A stretch of 64,000 bases of DNA from Pararhodobacter oceanensis (GTDB taxonomy: Bacteria > Pseudomonadota > Alphaproteobacteria > Rhodobacterales > Rhodobacteraceae). A model generated the notes under the pieces. The model had not been told where the DNA came from. It saw only the letters and a list, made by a program, of their open reading frames with translations, and did not search any database. Made by a program: the position numbers and the translations under genes. Below are positions 48,086 to 56,494 of the stretch, piece after piece (the stretch's first letter is position 1; each line of letters opens with the position of its first letter). The stretch is from the NCBI RefSeq assembly GCF_003076755.1, contig NZ_QDKM01000002.1, forward strand, positions 496,001 to 560,000, read 5' to 3'.

Positions 48086-48874
48086 TTAAAAGGCGCTGCG
48101 GAACATTCCGCCGTCCATTAGTAAGTTTTGTCCGGTGATAAATCCGGAATATGGGCTACATAAAAAGGCACAAGCGCGGCCAAATTCTTCGGTATCTCCC
48201 AATCGACCGGCGGGAATAGAGGCGTTGCGCTCGGCGGCCAGTTCTTCAATCGGGCGACCCGAGGTCTCGGCGCGGCGGCGCAGACCCGAGCGCGAACGCT
48301 CGGTGTCAAAGAACCCGGGCATCAATTGGTTAATCGTCACATTGTCTGCGGCCACATCGCGGGCGATCCCGGCGACAAAGGAGGTCAGTCCCGCCCGCGC
48401 CGCGCTCGACAGGTCCAGCCCCGAGATCGGCATTTTCACTGTGATCGAGGTGATATTCACGATACGCCCGAATTTGCGCGCGCGCATCCCGTCGATCACC
48501 CGCTGGATCATTTCAAACGGCGCCACCATATTCGCGGTCAGACCGGCCATCACGTCATCGCGGCTGAGATCTTGAAAGCCGCTGATCGGCGGGCCGCCGT
48601 TGTTGTTAACCAGAATATCCGGCGTCGGACAGGCCTCAAGAAGTTTTTCCTGTGTCGCCGGATCGGTGATGTCGCCAGCCACGGTGAGGATCTGGCGACC
48701 CCCATCAGTGGCGAGCATTTCGGCCTTGGTGGCCTCAAGCGCCTCGGCGTCGCGGCCATTGAGGACCAGCGCGGCGCCCGCCTGTGCCAGCATTTCGGCG
48801 CAGCCGCGTCCGAGGCCGCGACTGGAGGCGCAGACAATGGCGTGGCGTCCGGTCAGGTCGATTGCGAGGGTCAT
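48086..48874 (-). CDS. SDR-family oxidoreductase lacking the canonical Tyr/Lys
   Basis: A 262-residue short-chain dehydrogenase fold. The cofactor motif is degenerate, ASSRGLGRG (15-23), NNNGGPP replaces the usual NNAG, and ITSITVKMP supplies the Ser. Where YxxxK is expected the sequence is LDLSSAARAGL: the Tyr is Ser and the Lys is Arg. Relatives with this LxLSxxAR pattern form a known SDR subgroup of uncertain activity. It starts 4 bp after the E1 fusion stop. Probably a dehydrogenase or lyase-like step in the pathway. Confidence 0.85.
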   Translation of the reverse strand: MTLAIDLTGRHAIVCASSRGLGRGCAEMLAQAGAALVLNGRDAEALEATKAEMLATDGGRQILTVAGDITDPATQEKLLEACPTPDILVNNNGGPPISGFQDLSRDDVMAGLTANMVAPFEMIQRVIDGMRARKFGRIVNITSITVKMPISGLDLSSAARAGLTSFVAGIARDVAADNVTINQLMPGFFDTERSRSGLRRRAETSGRPIEELAAERNASIPAGRLGDTEEFGRACAFLCSPYSGFITGQNLLMDGGMFRSAF

Positions 48875-48878
48875 CGCG

Positions 48879-50861
48879 TTAACCCTTTCCGAGCTGCGCG
48901 CGCACTTTCGCGGCAACATCCTGCGCGTTGGGCAGAACCTCGCGCTGCAGCACCGGCGAGGCGGGCATGCGCATGTCTGGGGTGGCGAGACGGGCGACAT
49001 TCTCGATGCCGGCGTCGCGCAGTCGGCACAGGAGTTCGCCGCCGACACCGCCGGTCAGATTGGCCTCATGCACCACCAGCGCGGCGTTGCCCGAGGCTTT
49101 GATCTGGGCGATCAACTCGTCTTCGGGCAGCGGCGAGAGCCATCGCAGGTCGATCACTGCGGCGTCGATCCCCTCGGCGGCGAGGATTTCGGCGGCCTCG
49201 GTGATCACCGGCATGCCGGTGCTCCAGCTGACCAGCGCGATATCCTTACCGGCGCGGCGGCTACGCAACCCGCCAATGGGCTGCACGTCATCGGTCAGAT
49301 CGGCGATTTCCTTGCGCTGGTAGAAGGCGCGCGATTCAATGATGATCGTCGGATCATCGCAGGCGATCGCGGCGCGCAGCATGTCATGGGCGTCTTGCGC
49401 CGTGGAGGGCAGGCCGACGCGCAGGCCGGGCGTGTGGAAGAGGATCGCCTCAAGGCTCTGGCTGTGCTGGGCGCAAGAGCCAGGCGTGACCCCATGCTGC
49501 ATGCGCACGACCAGAGGCGCGGTGCAGGTGCCGCGGGTCAGATAGCGCAGGTTCGCCATTTGGTTAATGATCTGGTCCAGCGCGACCAGCATAAAGTCGG
49601 CCCACATGATCTCGACGACCGGACGCATGCCCATCATCGCAGCGCCCAAGGCCGAGCCGAGGATTGCGCTTTCCGAGATCGGCGTATCGAACACGCGGTC
49701 CTCGCCAAAGGTCTTTTGCAGGTTGCGGGTGCAGCCAAAGATGCCGCCGCCAAAGCCCACGTCTTCGCCGTAAACCAGCACATCGGGGCGTGCTTCGAGT
49801 TCGGCGCGCAGGGCTTCGGTGACCGCTTTGCCGTAGGTCGTCTCGCTGCCGCCAGTGGGGGCCGCGGTGGCGGGCACGTCAGGGGCGTCGCCGATGATAT
49901 GGTCGCGGGCAGTGGCAGGGTCGGGGTCGGGCGCGGCCAGCACATCGTCGCGCAAGGTTTCCAGCTCGACCTTCAGATCGGCGTCGATCCGGTCAAGCGC
50001 ATCTGCGTCGGCCAGCCCCTCGCGCAGGATCCGCTCGCGGAAGCTGGCAATCGGATCACTGGCCTGCGCCTGATCCCATTCTGCCTTGGAGCGGTAGTGC
50101 TGCAGGTCCTTATTATAGTGGCCCCAGAGGCGAGTGGTGGTGAATTCCAGAAACACCGGACCTTCGCCAGCGACAATCGCGGCGCGGGCGGCGGCGACGG
50201 AATCGCGCACCGCAATCGGGTCGTTGCCGTTGACGGTGGCGGATTTCATCCCGTAGCCGCGGGCGCGCTGCGCCTGACGGTCCACCGGCGAGACCACATC
50301 CGAGGCGGTCATCTCGGCCCAGCCGTTGTTTTCGCAGATGAACAGCACCGGCAGCTTACGCAACGAGGCAAACACCATGCCTTCATGCACCGCGCCTTGG
50401 TTCATCGCGCCGTCGCCGATCGACACCACCGAGATGCCGCCGGTTTCCTGCAATTTCTGCGCCATCGCCACGCCTGCGGCGATCGGATAGCCCGCGCCGA
50501 CGATGGAGTTCTCGCCGATGAACCGATACTGCGGCGCGATCATCAGCGCCGAGCCCGAGCGACCCCCGTTCGCGCCGGTGGCTTTATGGGCGATCTCGCT
50601 AAGCACCTCGAAGGCCGGAACGCCCGATTCAATCGCCCAGCCGTGGCCGCGGTAGGTGGCGGAAATCCGGTCTTCGGGCATCAACGCGGCGGCGGCGCCC
50701 ACGGGGATCGCCTCTTGCCCCGCGCAGAGGTGAATGGACCCTACGGCAACCGGCGTCGCACCCTGGCTGAAATCCATGCAGAGCTGCTCAACGCCACGGA
50801 TGAAGGACATGTTCCGATACGCTGCATATGCGAAATCCGTGTTGTCATTTGTCTTAAGCAT
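48879..50861 (-). CDS. Fused E1 alpha/beta thiamine-diphosphate 2-oxoacid dehydrogenase
   Basis: A 660-residue fusion. The N-half (about 1-310) is E1 alpha, with the ThDP motif SIGDGAMNQGAVHEGMVFA ending in ENNGWAE. The C-half (about 340-660) is E1 beta, starting TYGKAVTEALRAE, with DTPISESAILGSALGAAMMG and the transketolase C-domain VSWSTGMPVITEAAEIL. No E2 or E3 gene is in the window. First gene of the operon; start at ATG with AGGGG seven bases upstream. Likely acts on a 2-oxo acid or acetoin-like diketone produced by the pathway. Confidence 0.9.
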   Translation of the reverse strand: MLKTNDNTDFAYAAYRNMSFIRGVEQLCMDFSQGATPVAVGSIHLCAGQEAIPVGAAAALMPEDRISATYRGHGWAIESGVPAFEVLSEIAHKATGANGGRSGSALMIAPQYRFIGENSIVGAGYPIAAGVAMAQKLQETGGISVVSIGDGAMNQGAVHEGMVFASLRKLPVLFICENNGWAEMTASDVVSPVDRQAQRARGYGMKSATVNGNDPIAVRDSVAAARAAIVAGEGPVFLEFTTTRLWGHYNKDLQHYRSKAEWDQAQASDPIASFRERILREGLADADALDRIDADLKVELETLRDDVLAAPDPDPATARDHIIGDAPDVPATAAPTGGSETTYGKAVTEALRAELEARPDVLVYGEDVGFGGGIFGCTRNLQKTFGEDRVFDTPISESAILGSALGAAMMGMRPVVEIMWADFMLVALDQIINQMANLRYLTRGTCTAPLVVRMQHGVTPGSCAQHSQSLEAILFHTPGLRVGLPSTAQDAHDMLRAAIACDDPTIIIESRAFYQRKEIADLTDDVQPIGGLRSRRAGKDIALVSWSTGMPVITEAAEILAAEGIDAAVIDLRWLSPLPEDELIAQIKASGNAALVVHEANLTGGVGGELLCRLRDAGIENVARLATPDMRMPASPVLQREVLPNAQDVAAKVRAQLGKG

Positions 50862-51046
50862 TTTCAGCCCCTGCAATTATCATCATTTGACATGACTATC
50901 ATATGGTGACAGTTTCGGGCAAGGGAAAATTTGACGCCCCGGCGGTTTCGATCTGTGGAAATCGCGCAAGATATTGGAAATATGTCGAAAAAACATGTCC
51001 TCGCGGCGGGGGCGTGGATGCCATCCAAAGAGAAGGGAAAACCAAG

Positions 51047-52036
51047 ATGCATGCAGTGATTGCCAATGGCGCCGGAGGGCCCGAGGTTCTGGACCTGATC
51101 GAGCGCCCGATTCCGACACCGGAACGCACCGAGATTCGGGTGCAGATCCACGCGGCGGGAGTGAACCGGCCGGATGTGGTGCAGCGGCAGGGGAATTATC
51201 CGCCGCCCGCGGGTGCCTCGGATATTCTGGGGCTGGAATTGGCCGGTGTGGTCGATGGAGTCGGCGCGGATGTCACGCGGTTCAAAGCGGGCGACCGCGT
51301 CATGGCGCTGGTCGCGGGCGGGGCCTATGCTGAATATGCGGTGGTGGACGAGAGCAACGCTTTGCCGGTGCCCGAGGGCGTGACGATGGTCGAGGCGGCG
51401 GCGATCCCCGAGACCTATTTCACCGTCTGGAGCAATCTCTTCGAGCGCGCGGCGCTGGTCTCGGGCGAGACCGTGTTGATCCACGGCGGTACCTCGGGGA
51501 TCGGCACTACCGCGATCCAGCTGGCGAAATGCTTTGGCGCACGGGTCATCGCCACCGTCGGCTCCGATGAGAAAGCCGAGGCCGCCGCGCGCATCGGCGC
51601 CGATCATGTGGTGAACTACAAAACCCAGGATTTCGTCGCCGAGACGCTGGCGGCAACCGGCGGCAAGGGCGCGGATGTGGTGCTCGATATGGTCGGCGCC
51701 GCTTATATGCAGCGCAATTTCGAGGCGGTGGCGGTGGACGGGCGGATTGCCCAGATCGCCTTTATGACCGGCTCGAAGGTTGAAATCGACATGCGCCCGA
51801 TCTTGGTTAAGCGGTTGACGCTGGCCGGTTCGACCCTGCGCGCGCGGCCCGTCGCGATGAAAGCGGCGCTGGCGGCGGCGCTGGAACAGAAGGTGCTGCC
51901 GCTGCTGGCCGAACGGAAGGCACTGCCGGTGATCGATTCCACCTATGCGCTGGCGCAGGTGCGCGAGGCGCATGCGCGGATGGACGGCGGCGCGCATATC
52001 GGAAAGATCGTGCTGACCATGGCGGCGGCGGAGTAG
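51047..52036 (+). CDS. NAD(P)H-quinone oxidoreductase (zeta-crystallin-like MDR)
   Basis: A 329-residue medium-chain reductase of the Qor/PIG3 type: GroES domain with AAGVNRPDVVQRQGNYPPPAGASDILGLELAGVV, cofactor motif HGGTSGIGTTAIQLAK, no zinc-ligand cysteines. NADPH-dependent reduction of quinones or enones. The ATG with AGAAGGG upstream begins MHAVIANGAGGPE; the frame is open 48 codons further upstream into the divergent promoter region, which is rejected. Confidence 0.9.
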   Translation: MHAVIANGAGGPEVLDLIERPIPTPERTEIRVQIHAAGVNRPDVVQRQGNYPPPAGASDILGLELAGVVDGVGADVTRFKAGDRVMALVAGGAYAEYAVVDESNALPVPEGVTMVEAAAIPETYFTVWSNLFERAALVSGETVLIHGGTSGIGTTAIQLAKCFGARVIATVGSDEKAEAAARIGADHVVNYKTQDFVAETLAATGGKGADVVLDMVGAAYMQRNFEAVAVDGRIAQIAFMTGSKVEIDMRPILVKRLTLAGSTLRARPVAMKAALAAALEQKVLPLLAERKALPVIDSTYALAQVREAHARMDGGAHIGKIVLTMAAAE

Positions 52037-52349
52037 GGCCGCCGGACGGTTGATCGGGCTTGGCGCGGGGGTGGATGATCGCCCTCGCGCCAAATCGCTG
52101 GCCGCATCGCAAGTTGTATCTGGTCTGGGGCGTGAAAGACCCACGCCCGAGTGAGCGCACTGGCGATTTTCCCCTGAACAGGATGTGCGGGTTTTACCGG
52201 CTTGTAATCAGAACTGGGCGTAAAACCGGCGCGACTGAATTGTTTTCAAATCAACCTATAGTTGAAAGTTTTTGCGCTGAGCAGCGATAAAACCCACCGC
52301 TAGCTACCTTCAAAAACCTCTCCCTTCCACGCCAAAAATATAATCGCCC

Positions 52350-52379
52350 TTGACTGGACGCGAGCGGGTCTGGTTAACT
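52350..52379 (+). promoter_or_regulatory. Promoter candidate of the amiC operon
   Basis: TTGACT (52350-52355), 18 bp, TTAACT (52374-52379). The predicted transcript begins near 52386, immediately before the leader hairpins. The sequence CCCTTGAC recurs at the promoter before the peptide ABC transporter. Confidence 0.55.
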
Positions 52380-52389
52380 ACACGTATTC

Positions 52390-52455
52390 AGGGATTTCCC
52401 GAAGGCATTCAAGCCTCGCCCTCGACCGCGTGTTGCGCAGTCGAGGGCGAGGCTT
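52390..52455 (+). promoter_or_regulatory. ANTAR-type antitermination leader candidate, copy 1
   Basis: In order: hairpin GGG-ATTT-CCC (52391-52400); hairpin AGGC-ATTCAA-GCCT (52403-52416) with a six-base loop; and a 16-bp perfect stem AAGCCTCGCCCTCGAC / GTCGAGGGCGAGGCTT (52411-52426, 52440-52455). The second hairpin shares bases with the left arm of the large stem, so the two are mutually exclusive. The large stem ends 9 bases before the ribosome site but has no clean T-tract. The same architecture occurs at 55304-55377. Confidence 0.5.
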
Positions 52456-52474
52456 GTCATTGTGGAGGGTGGCA

Positions 52475-53569
52475 ATGCGGCGGCAGATCGAAATTGGCTT
52501 GCTGTTCTCGTGCACAGCAAGCTACGGGCTGATTGCCGCGGCAGGCCGCGCCGGCGCATTGCGCGCGATCGACGAGGTTAACGCAGACCCCGCGTTTGAC
52601 CTGACCTTCATCCCCGTTGAGCGTGATCCGCAGGGCAATATCGACCTCTATCAGCCGATGTGCGCCGAGATCCTGCGCAGCACCAATGCGCGCCATGTGA
52701 TCGGCACGACCACCTCCTGGAGCCGCAAGGAAGTGATCCCGACGCTGGAAAAAGCCGGTGGAATTCTGTGGTATCCCTGCCCGCATGAGGGGTTCGAGGC
52801 CTCGGATCATGTGGTCTATATGCATGCCTGTCCGAACCAGCATTTGGTGCCATTGATGGACTGGGCGCTGCCGCGCTACGGGCGGCGCGCCCATCTGGTC
52901 GGTTCGAACTACATCTGGGGATGGGAGATCAACCGCGTCGCCCGCGATCTGGTGATGGGCTCGGGCGGCACCGTGCTGGGCGAGCGCTATCTGCGGATCG
53001 GTGACACCGATGTGGCGCGGATGATCGAGGAAATTCGCGCGACACGGCCTGATTTTGTGCTGAATTCGCTAATTGGTTCATCATCTTACGCGTTTCTGGC
53101 GGCGATGGCGGAGTTGCGGCGCGAGGATAGCGCCTTTGCCGGTGGCAAGATGCCGGTGCTCTCATGCAACCTGACCGAATGCGAACTGCCGAAACTGGGC
53201 GCGGATGCCGAGGGGTTGATCTCGGCGGGGCCGTATTTCCACGGCGCGGCGGGATGGCCCGGGGACGGGCGGGTGTTTGCCTCATCCTTCGAGGCCGCGG
53301 CCTATGTGTCGGTGCGCGCTTTGGCGGGGCTTTTGGCGCATCGTCCGGGGGCCGAGATGCTCTGTCTGCGCAGCCTGCTGGACCAGCCGAAAGAGGCGCG
53401 TTTCGGCATCGACCGCGCGACCCATCACGTGACGCTACCGGCGCTGATCGCCGAGGTGCAGCAGGGGCGGTTCGAGGTGGTTTCAGCCCGCGACGGGGTT
53501 GAGCCAGACCCGTATTTGTCGCGGCGTAGCAATAGGTTACATCCCAATCTTACGGTGGTGACGCCATGA
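52475..53569 (+). CDS. AmiC-like amide sensor (periplasmic-binding-protein fold)
   Basis: A 364-residue cytoplasmic relative of branched-chain/urea binding proteins, close to AmiC, which senses short amides and holds the antiterminator AmiR inactive. There is no signal peptide: it starts MRRQIEIGLLFSCTASYGLI, then AGALRAIDEVNADPAF, TTTSWSRKEVIPTLEKAGGILWYPCPHEGFE and NYIWGWEINRVARDLV, a pattern of AmiC/UrtA-like proteins. GGAGGGTGG precedes the ATG. It overlaps the ANTAR gene by 4 bp, as amiC-amiR should. Confidence 0.82.
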   Translation: MRRQIEIGLLFSCTASYGLIAAAGRAGALRAIDEVNADPAFDLTFIPVERDPQGNIDLYQPMCAEILRSTNARHVIGTTTSWSRKEVIPTLEKAGGILWYPCPHEGFEASDHVVYMHACPNQHLVPLMDWALPRYGRRAHLVGSNYIWGWEINRVARDLVMGSGGTVLGERYLRIGDTDVARMIEEIRATRPDFVLNSLIGSSSYAFLAAMAELRREDSAFAGGKMPVLSCNLTECELPKLGADAEGLISAGPYFHGAAGWPGDGRVFASSFEAAAYVSVRALAGLLAHRPGAEMLCLRSLLDQPKEARFGIDRATHHVTLPALIAEVQQGRFEVVSARDGVEPDPYLSRRSNRLHPNLTVVTP

Positions 53570-54153
53570 AGCAAAAGATATTTATTCCCGAGTTCGGCGG
53601 CGCGCGGGCGGTGATCCTGCACCGGCCACATCCGACGGTAGACTCGCTGTCCCGCCAGTTGCGCGCGATTGGTCTTAGCGTCGAGGCGCATTGGCCGGAA
53701 TTGCCCGCCTCGGTGATGCTGGCCGACTACTTGTTTTTCGACGCGGATATGGGCTGCGACGAGCAGTTTCCCTGGCCCGCGGGCGAGGCGCCGATGCCGA
53801 TGATCGCGCTGATCGGCTCCGAGGCGCCGGGGCGGATCGAATGGGCGCTGTCGCATAATGCGGCGAGCAAAATTCTCAAGCCGGTGGGCGATGGCGGCGT
53901 GTTCAGCGGGCTGTTGATCGCGCGCCAGACCTATGATGCGCGCAAGGCGATGGCGGCTGAAATTTCGGATCTGCGTGCCCGATTGTCCGAGCGTCAGACC
54001 GTGGTGCAGGCGGTGATGTTACTGGCGCGCAACGCGGGCAGCGAGGACCGCGCCTATGATCAGCTGCGCCAAATGGCGATGTCTTGGCGGGTCAATATCG
54101 AAGAGGCCGCGCAGCGCGTCGTGGCCATGGGGCTGGCGGCGAAACGCGCCTGA
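53566..54153 (+). CDS. AmiR-like ANTAR-domain antiterminator
   Basis: A 195-residue RNA-binding antiterminator. A pseudo-receiver domain (about 12-120) lacks the usual phosphorylation Asp cluster; a coiled coil (AAEISDLRARLSERQ) leads to the C-terminal ANTAR three-helix domain, VVQAVMLLARNAGSEDRAYDQLRQMAMSWRVNIEEAAQRVVAMG, with the diagnostic A-Y-x2-L-R-x2-A-M. It is released by the AmiC-like sensor when the amide binds and should act on leader hairpins that overlap terminators; two such leaders are nearby. Confidence 0.88.
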   Translation: MKQKIFIPEFGGARAVILHRPHPTVDSLSRQLRAIGLSVEAHWPELPASVMLADYLFFDADMGCDEQFPWPAGEAPMPMIALIGSEAPGRIEWALSHNAASKILKPVGDGGVFSGLLIARQTYDARKAMAAEISDLRARLSERQTVVQAVMLLARNAGSEDRAYDQLRQMAMSWRVNIEEAAQRVVAMGLAAKRA

Positions 54154-54208
54154 AGCCAGCAAATGGCCCACCGAACCTATTGAGTTGTAAGGAGATAAAC
54201 GGAAGACC

Positions 54209-55168
54209 ATGTGTAAGAACCACGATTACACCATCCATGGTGCGCAGCATCACTTTGGCTGGGACAACTCGATTGCGCCGGTGCAGCGCGCCGAGCCGGG
54301 CTCGACGATCCTGTTTCACTGCAAGGATAGCGCCGCTGGGCAATTGGGGCCGAAATCAACCGTCGCCGATGTTGCGGCGCTGGATTTCAGCCGGATCAAT
54401 CCGGTGTCGGGGCCGGTCTATGTTGAGGGCGCGGAGCCGGGTGATGCGCTGAAGATCACCCTCGATAGTTTCGTGCCGCAGGCCCGCGACGGCGCCGGTT
54501 TTGGCTGGACCGCGAATATTCCCGGCTTTGGTTTGTTGACCGATCAGTTCACCGATCCGGCGCTGCATATCTGGAAATACGACACCTCGACGATGGCGCC
54601 GGCGATGTTCGGCAAGGAGGGGCGGGTGCCGCTCAAGCCCTTTGCTGGGACCATCGGCAATGCCTTGGCCGAACCGGGGATGCACTCGATTGTGCCGCCG
54701 CGCCGGGTGGGTGGAAATCTCGATATCCGCGACCTTTCGGCCGGCACCACGCTCTATCTGCCGGTCGAGGTGGCGGGGGCGCTGTTCAGCGTCGGCGACA
54801 CCCATGCGGCGCAGGGCGATGGCGAGGTTTGCGGCACCGCGATCGAGAGCCCGATGGATGTGGTGTTAACCATAGACTTGGTTAAGGACGCGCGGTTGAA
54901 GTTCCCGCGATTCACCACGCCGGGGCCGGTGACCACCCATCTTGATGCCAGGGGCTATGAGGTCACCACCGGCATCGGGCCGGACCTGATGGGCGCCTGC
55001 CGCGATGCGGTGGCGGGGATGGTCGACTTCCTCTGTGCGACGCGGCAGATGGCGGCGGTCGATGCCTATATGCTGGTTTCGACCTGCGGCGACCTGCGGA
55101 TTTCGGAAATCGTCGACCAGCCGAACTGGGTGGTCTCCTTCTACTTTCCGCGTTGTGTTTTCGAGTGA
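54209..55168 (+). CDS. Acetamidase/formamidase family amidohydrolase
   Basis: Hydrolyses formamide, acetamide or a related small amide to ammonia and the acid; 319 residues of the FmdA/AmdA family. Landmarks: HHFGWDNSIAP at 14-24, VEGAEPGDALKITL near 72-85, IPPRR-like VPPRRVGGNLDIRDLSAGTTLYLPV and VGDTHAAQGDGEVCGTAIE near 198-216 with metal-binding His/Asp/Glu. AAGGAG precedes the ATG. Third gene of the amiC-amiR operon. Confidence 0.9.
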   Translation: MCKNHDYTIHGAQHHFGWDNSIAPVQRAEPGSTILFHCKDSAAGQLGPKSTVADVAALDFSRINPVSGPVYVEGAEPGDALKITLDSFVPQARDGAGFGWTANIPGFGLLTDQFTDPALHIWKYDTSTMAPAMFGKEGRVPLKPFAGTIGNALAEPGMHSIVPPRRVGGNLDIRDLSAGTTLYLPVEVAGALFSVGDTHAAQGDGEVCGTAIESPMDVVLTIDLVKDARLKFPRFTTPGPVTTHLDARGYEVTTGIGPDLMGACRDAVAGMVDFLCATRQMAAVDAYMLVSTCGDLRISEIVDQPNWVVSFYFPRCVFE

Positions 55169-55262
55169 TCACCGGAAACTGTTAAAAAATCCCCGATTCT
55201 CACAAAAACACGCGGAAATCGGATGTAAAAACAAAGGTTAACCAGATCACTTATATTAACCC

Positions 55263-55291
55263 TTGACGTGGGCTGGGGTGATCTGCATCCT
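55263..55291 (+). promoter_or_regulatory. Promoter candidate upstream of the ABC operon terminator
   Basis: TTGACG (55263-55268), 17 bp, CATCCT (55286-55291), predicting transcription from about 55299. It shares CCCTTGAC with the amiC promoter and lies before, not after, the terminator at 55330. Confidence 0.5.
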
Positions 55292-55303
55292 TTAACCAAC
55301 ATG

Positions 55304-55377
55304 AGGGTGCTTGCACCTTTTCGGCACTCGAGCCCGGACTTTCCTCTTTTTGGGGGTGAAGTCTGGGCTCTTTTTTT
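55304..55377 (+). terminator. Leader terminator with overlapping antiterminator hairpin, copy 2
   Basis: Hairpin AGGGT-6 nt-ACCTT (55304-55319) is followed 3 nt later by hairpin GGC-ACTCGA-GCC (55323-55334). The terminator stem GAGCCCGGACTT (55330-55341) pairs with AAGTCTGGGCTC (55359-55370; 12 bp, one G-U) and is followed by seven T (55371-55377). The small hairpin and the terminator share bases 55330-55334, so only one can form. It would also end readthrough from the formamidase gene. Confidence 0.75.
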
Positions 55378-55468
55378 GGGAAAACTCCGATGACGTCATA
55401 TTTGAACCTGTGCGGAATTCTCCAGACTCACGCGGCGCGATTCTGCGGTCACAGCGGAGGTGTTCCCG

Positions 55469-56494
55469 ATGCCAGTTGAGCGCAATATCGTGCTGGAGGT
55501 CGACAACCTCCAGACCCATTTCAGCACCGATGAGGGCGTGGTGCGCGCGGTTGACGGGGTCAGCTTTCAGTTGGAAGCGGGCAAAACGCTGGCGCTGGTT
55601 GGCGAGTCCGGTTCGGGCAAATCCGTCACCAGCCTGTCGATCATGCGGCTGTTGCAAAAAGGCGTCGGGCGGGTGGCTGGCGGGCGCATCCTGTTTGAGG
55701 GCCGCGATCTGGCCGCACTGACCGAGCCCGAGATGCGCCGCGTGCGGGGCAAGGATATTGCCATGGTGTTTCAGGAACCGATGACCAGCCTGACGCCGGT
55801 TTATACGGTGGGCGACCAGATTGCCGAGGCGATCATGGCGCATGAGCCGATCAGCAAGCGTGCGGCACGGGCGCGGGCGGTGGAATTGCTGGAAACGGTC
55901 GGCATCCCCGAGCCTGCGACCCGTGCGCGCGCTTATCCGCACCAGCTTTCGGGCGGTATGCGGCAGCGGGTGATGATCGCGATTGCGCTGGCCTGCAACC
56001 CCAAGGTGCTGATTGCCGACGAGCCGACGACGGGGCTGGATGTGACCATTCAGGCGCAGATCCTCGATCTGATGCGGCGGCTGCAAAAAGAGACCGGCAT
56101 GGCGATCCTGTTCATCACTCATGACTTGGGCGTGGTGGCGGAAATGGCTGACCGGGTGCTGGTGATGTATGCCGGACGCACCGTCGAGGAGGCGGCGGTC
56201 GAGCCCCTGTTTGGCGAGCCGCGGATGCCCTATACGCAGGGGCTGATGGCCTCGATCCCGCGATTGGGCTCGGCGCCTGAAGGCGTCTCGCATCCGCGAT
56301 TGCAAGCGATTCGCGGCAATATTCCCAGCCCGCGCAACCTGCCGCAGGGCTGCGCTTTTCATCCACGTTGCGAGCATGCCAGCCCCGATTTCTGCACGCA
56401 CAACGTGCCCGCGCTCGAGGATAGCGGCATGGGGCATATGGTGCGCTGCGCCCGCTGGCGTGACGTTTTGCAAACTGCACAGGTGGCCCCATGA
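55469..56494 (+). CDS. Dipeptide/oligopeptide/nickel-type ABC transporter ATPase (DppD/OppD-like)
   Basis: A 341-residue ATPase: Walker [19 protein letters not shown] near 42-58, signature [15 protein letters not shown], Walker [13 protein letters not shown], and the C-terminal oligopeptide_HPY extension with [11 protein letters not shown] cysteines (possible Fe-S site). The ATG follows GGAGG eight bases upstream. It overlaps the second ATPase gene by 4 bp. Confidence 0.93.
   Translation: MPVERNIVLEVDNLQTHFSTDEGVVRAVDGVSFQLEAGKTLALVGESGSGKSVTSLSIMRLLQKGVGRVAGGRILFEGRDLAALTEPEMRRVRGKDIAMVFQEPMTSLTPVYTVGDQIAEAIMAHEPISKRAARARAVELLETVGIPEPATRARAYPHQLSGGMRQRVMIAIALACNPKVLIADEPTTGLDVTIQAQILDLMRRLQKETGMAILFITHDLGVVAEMADRVLVMYAGRTVEEAAVEPLFGEPRMPYTQGLMASIPRLGSAPEGVSHPRLQAIRGNIPSPRNLPQGCAFHPRCEHASPDFCTHNVPALEDSGMGHMVRCARWRDVLQTAQVAP

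Larger units (their letters stand above)
52037..52474. other. Intergenic leader region of the amiC-like operon
   Basis: 438 bp with no gene. Its left part is GC-rich; 52230-52350 is AT-richer. It ends with the promoter, hairpins and large palindrome described separately. An inverted repeat GGTTTTACGCC/GGCGTAAAACC-like pair (TTTTACCGG near 52193 and GTAAAACCGG near 52211) suggests an additional control site. Confidence 0.5.
55169..55468. other. 300-bp leader region of the peptide/nickel-type ABC operon
   Basis: Contains AT-rich sequence (55180-55260), a promoter, two small hairpins and a strong terminator, all annotated separately, then 90 bp of open leader to the first ATPase gene with GGAGG at 55456. 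No coding sequence. Confidence 0.7.

Noticed and set aside
48600-50909. A 769-codon plus-strand open frame
   Set aside because: Antisense to the well-supported E1 fusion and SDR genes, low complexity, no homology seen by eye.
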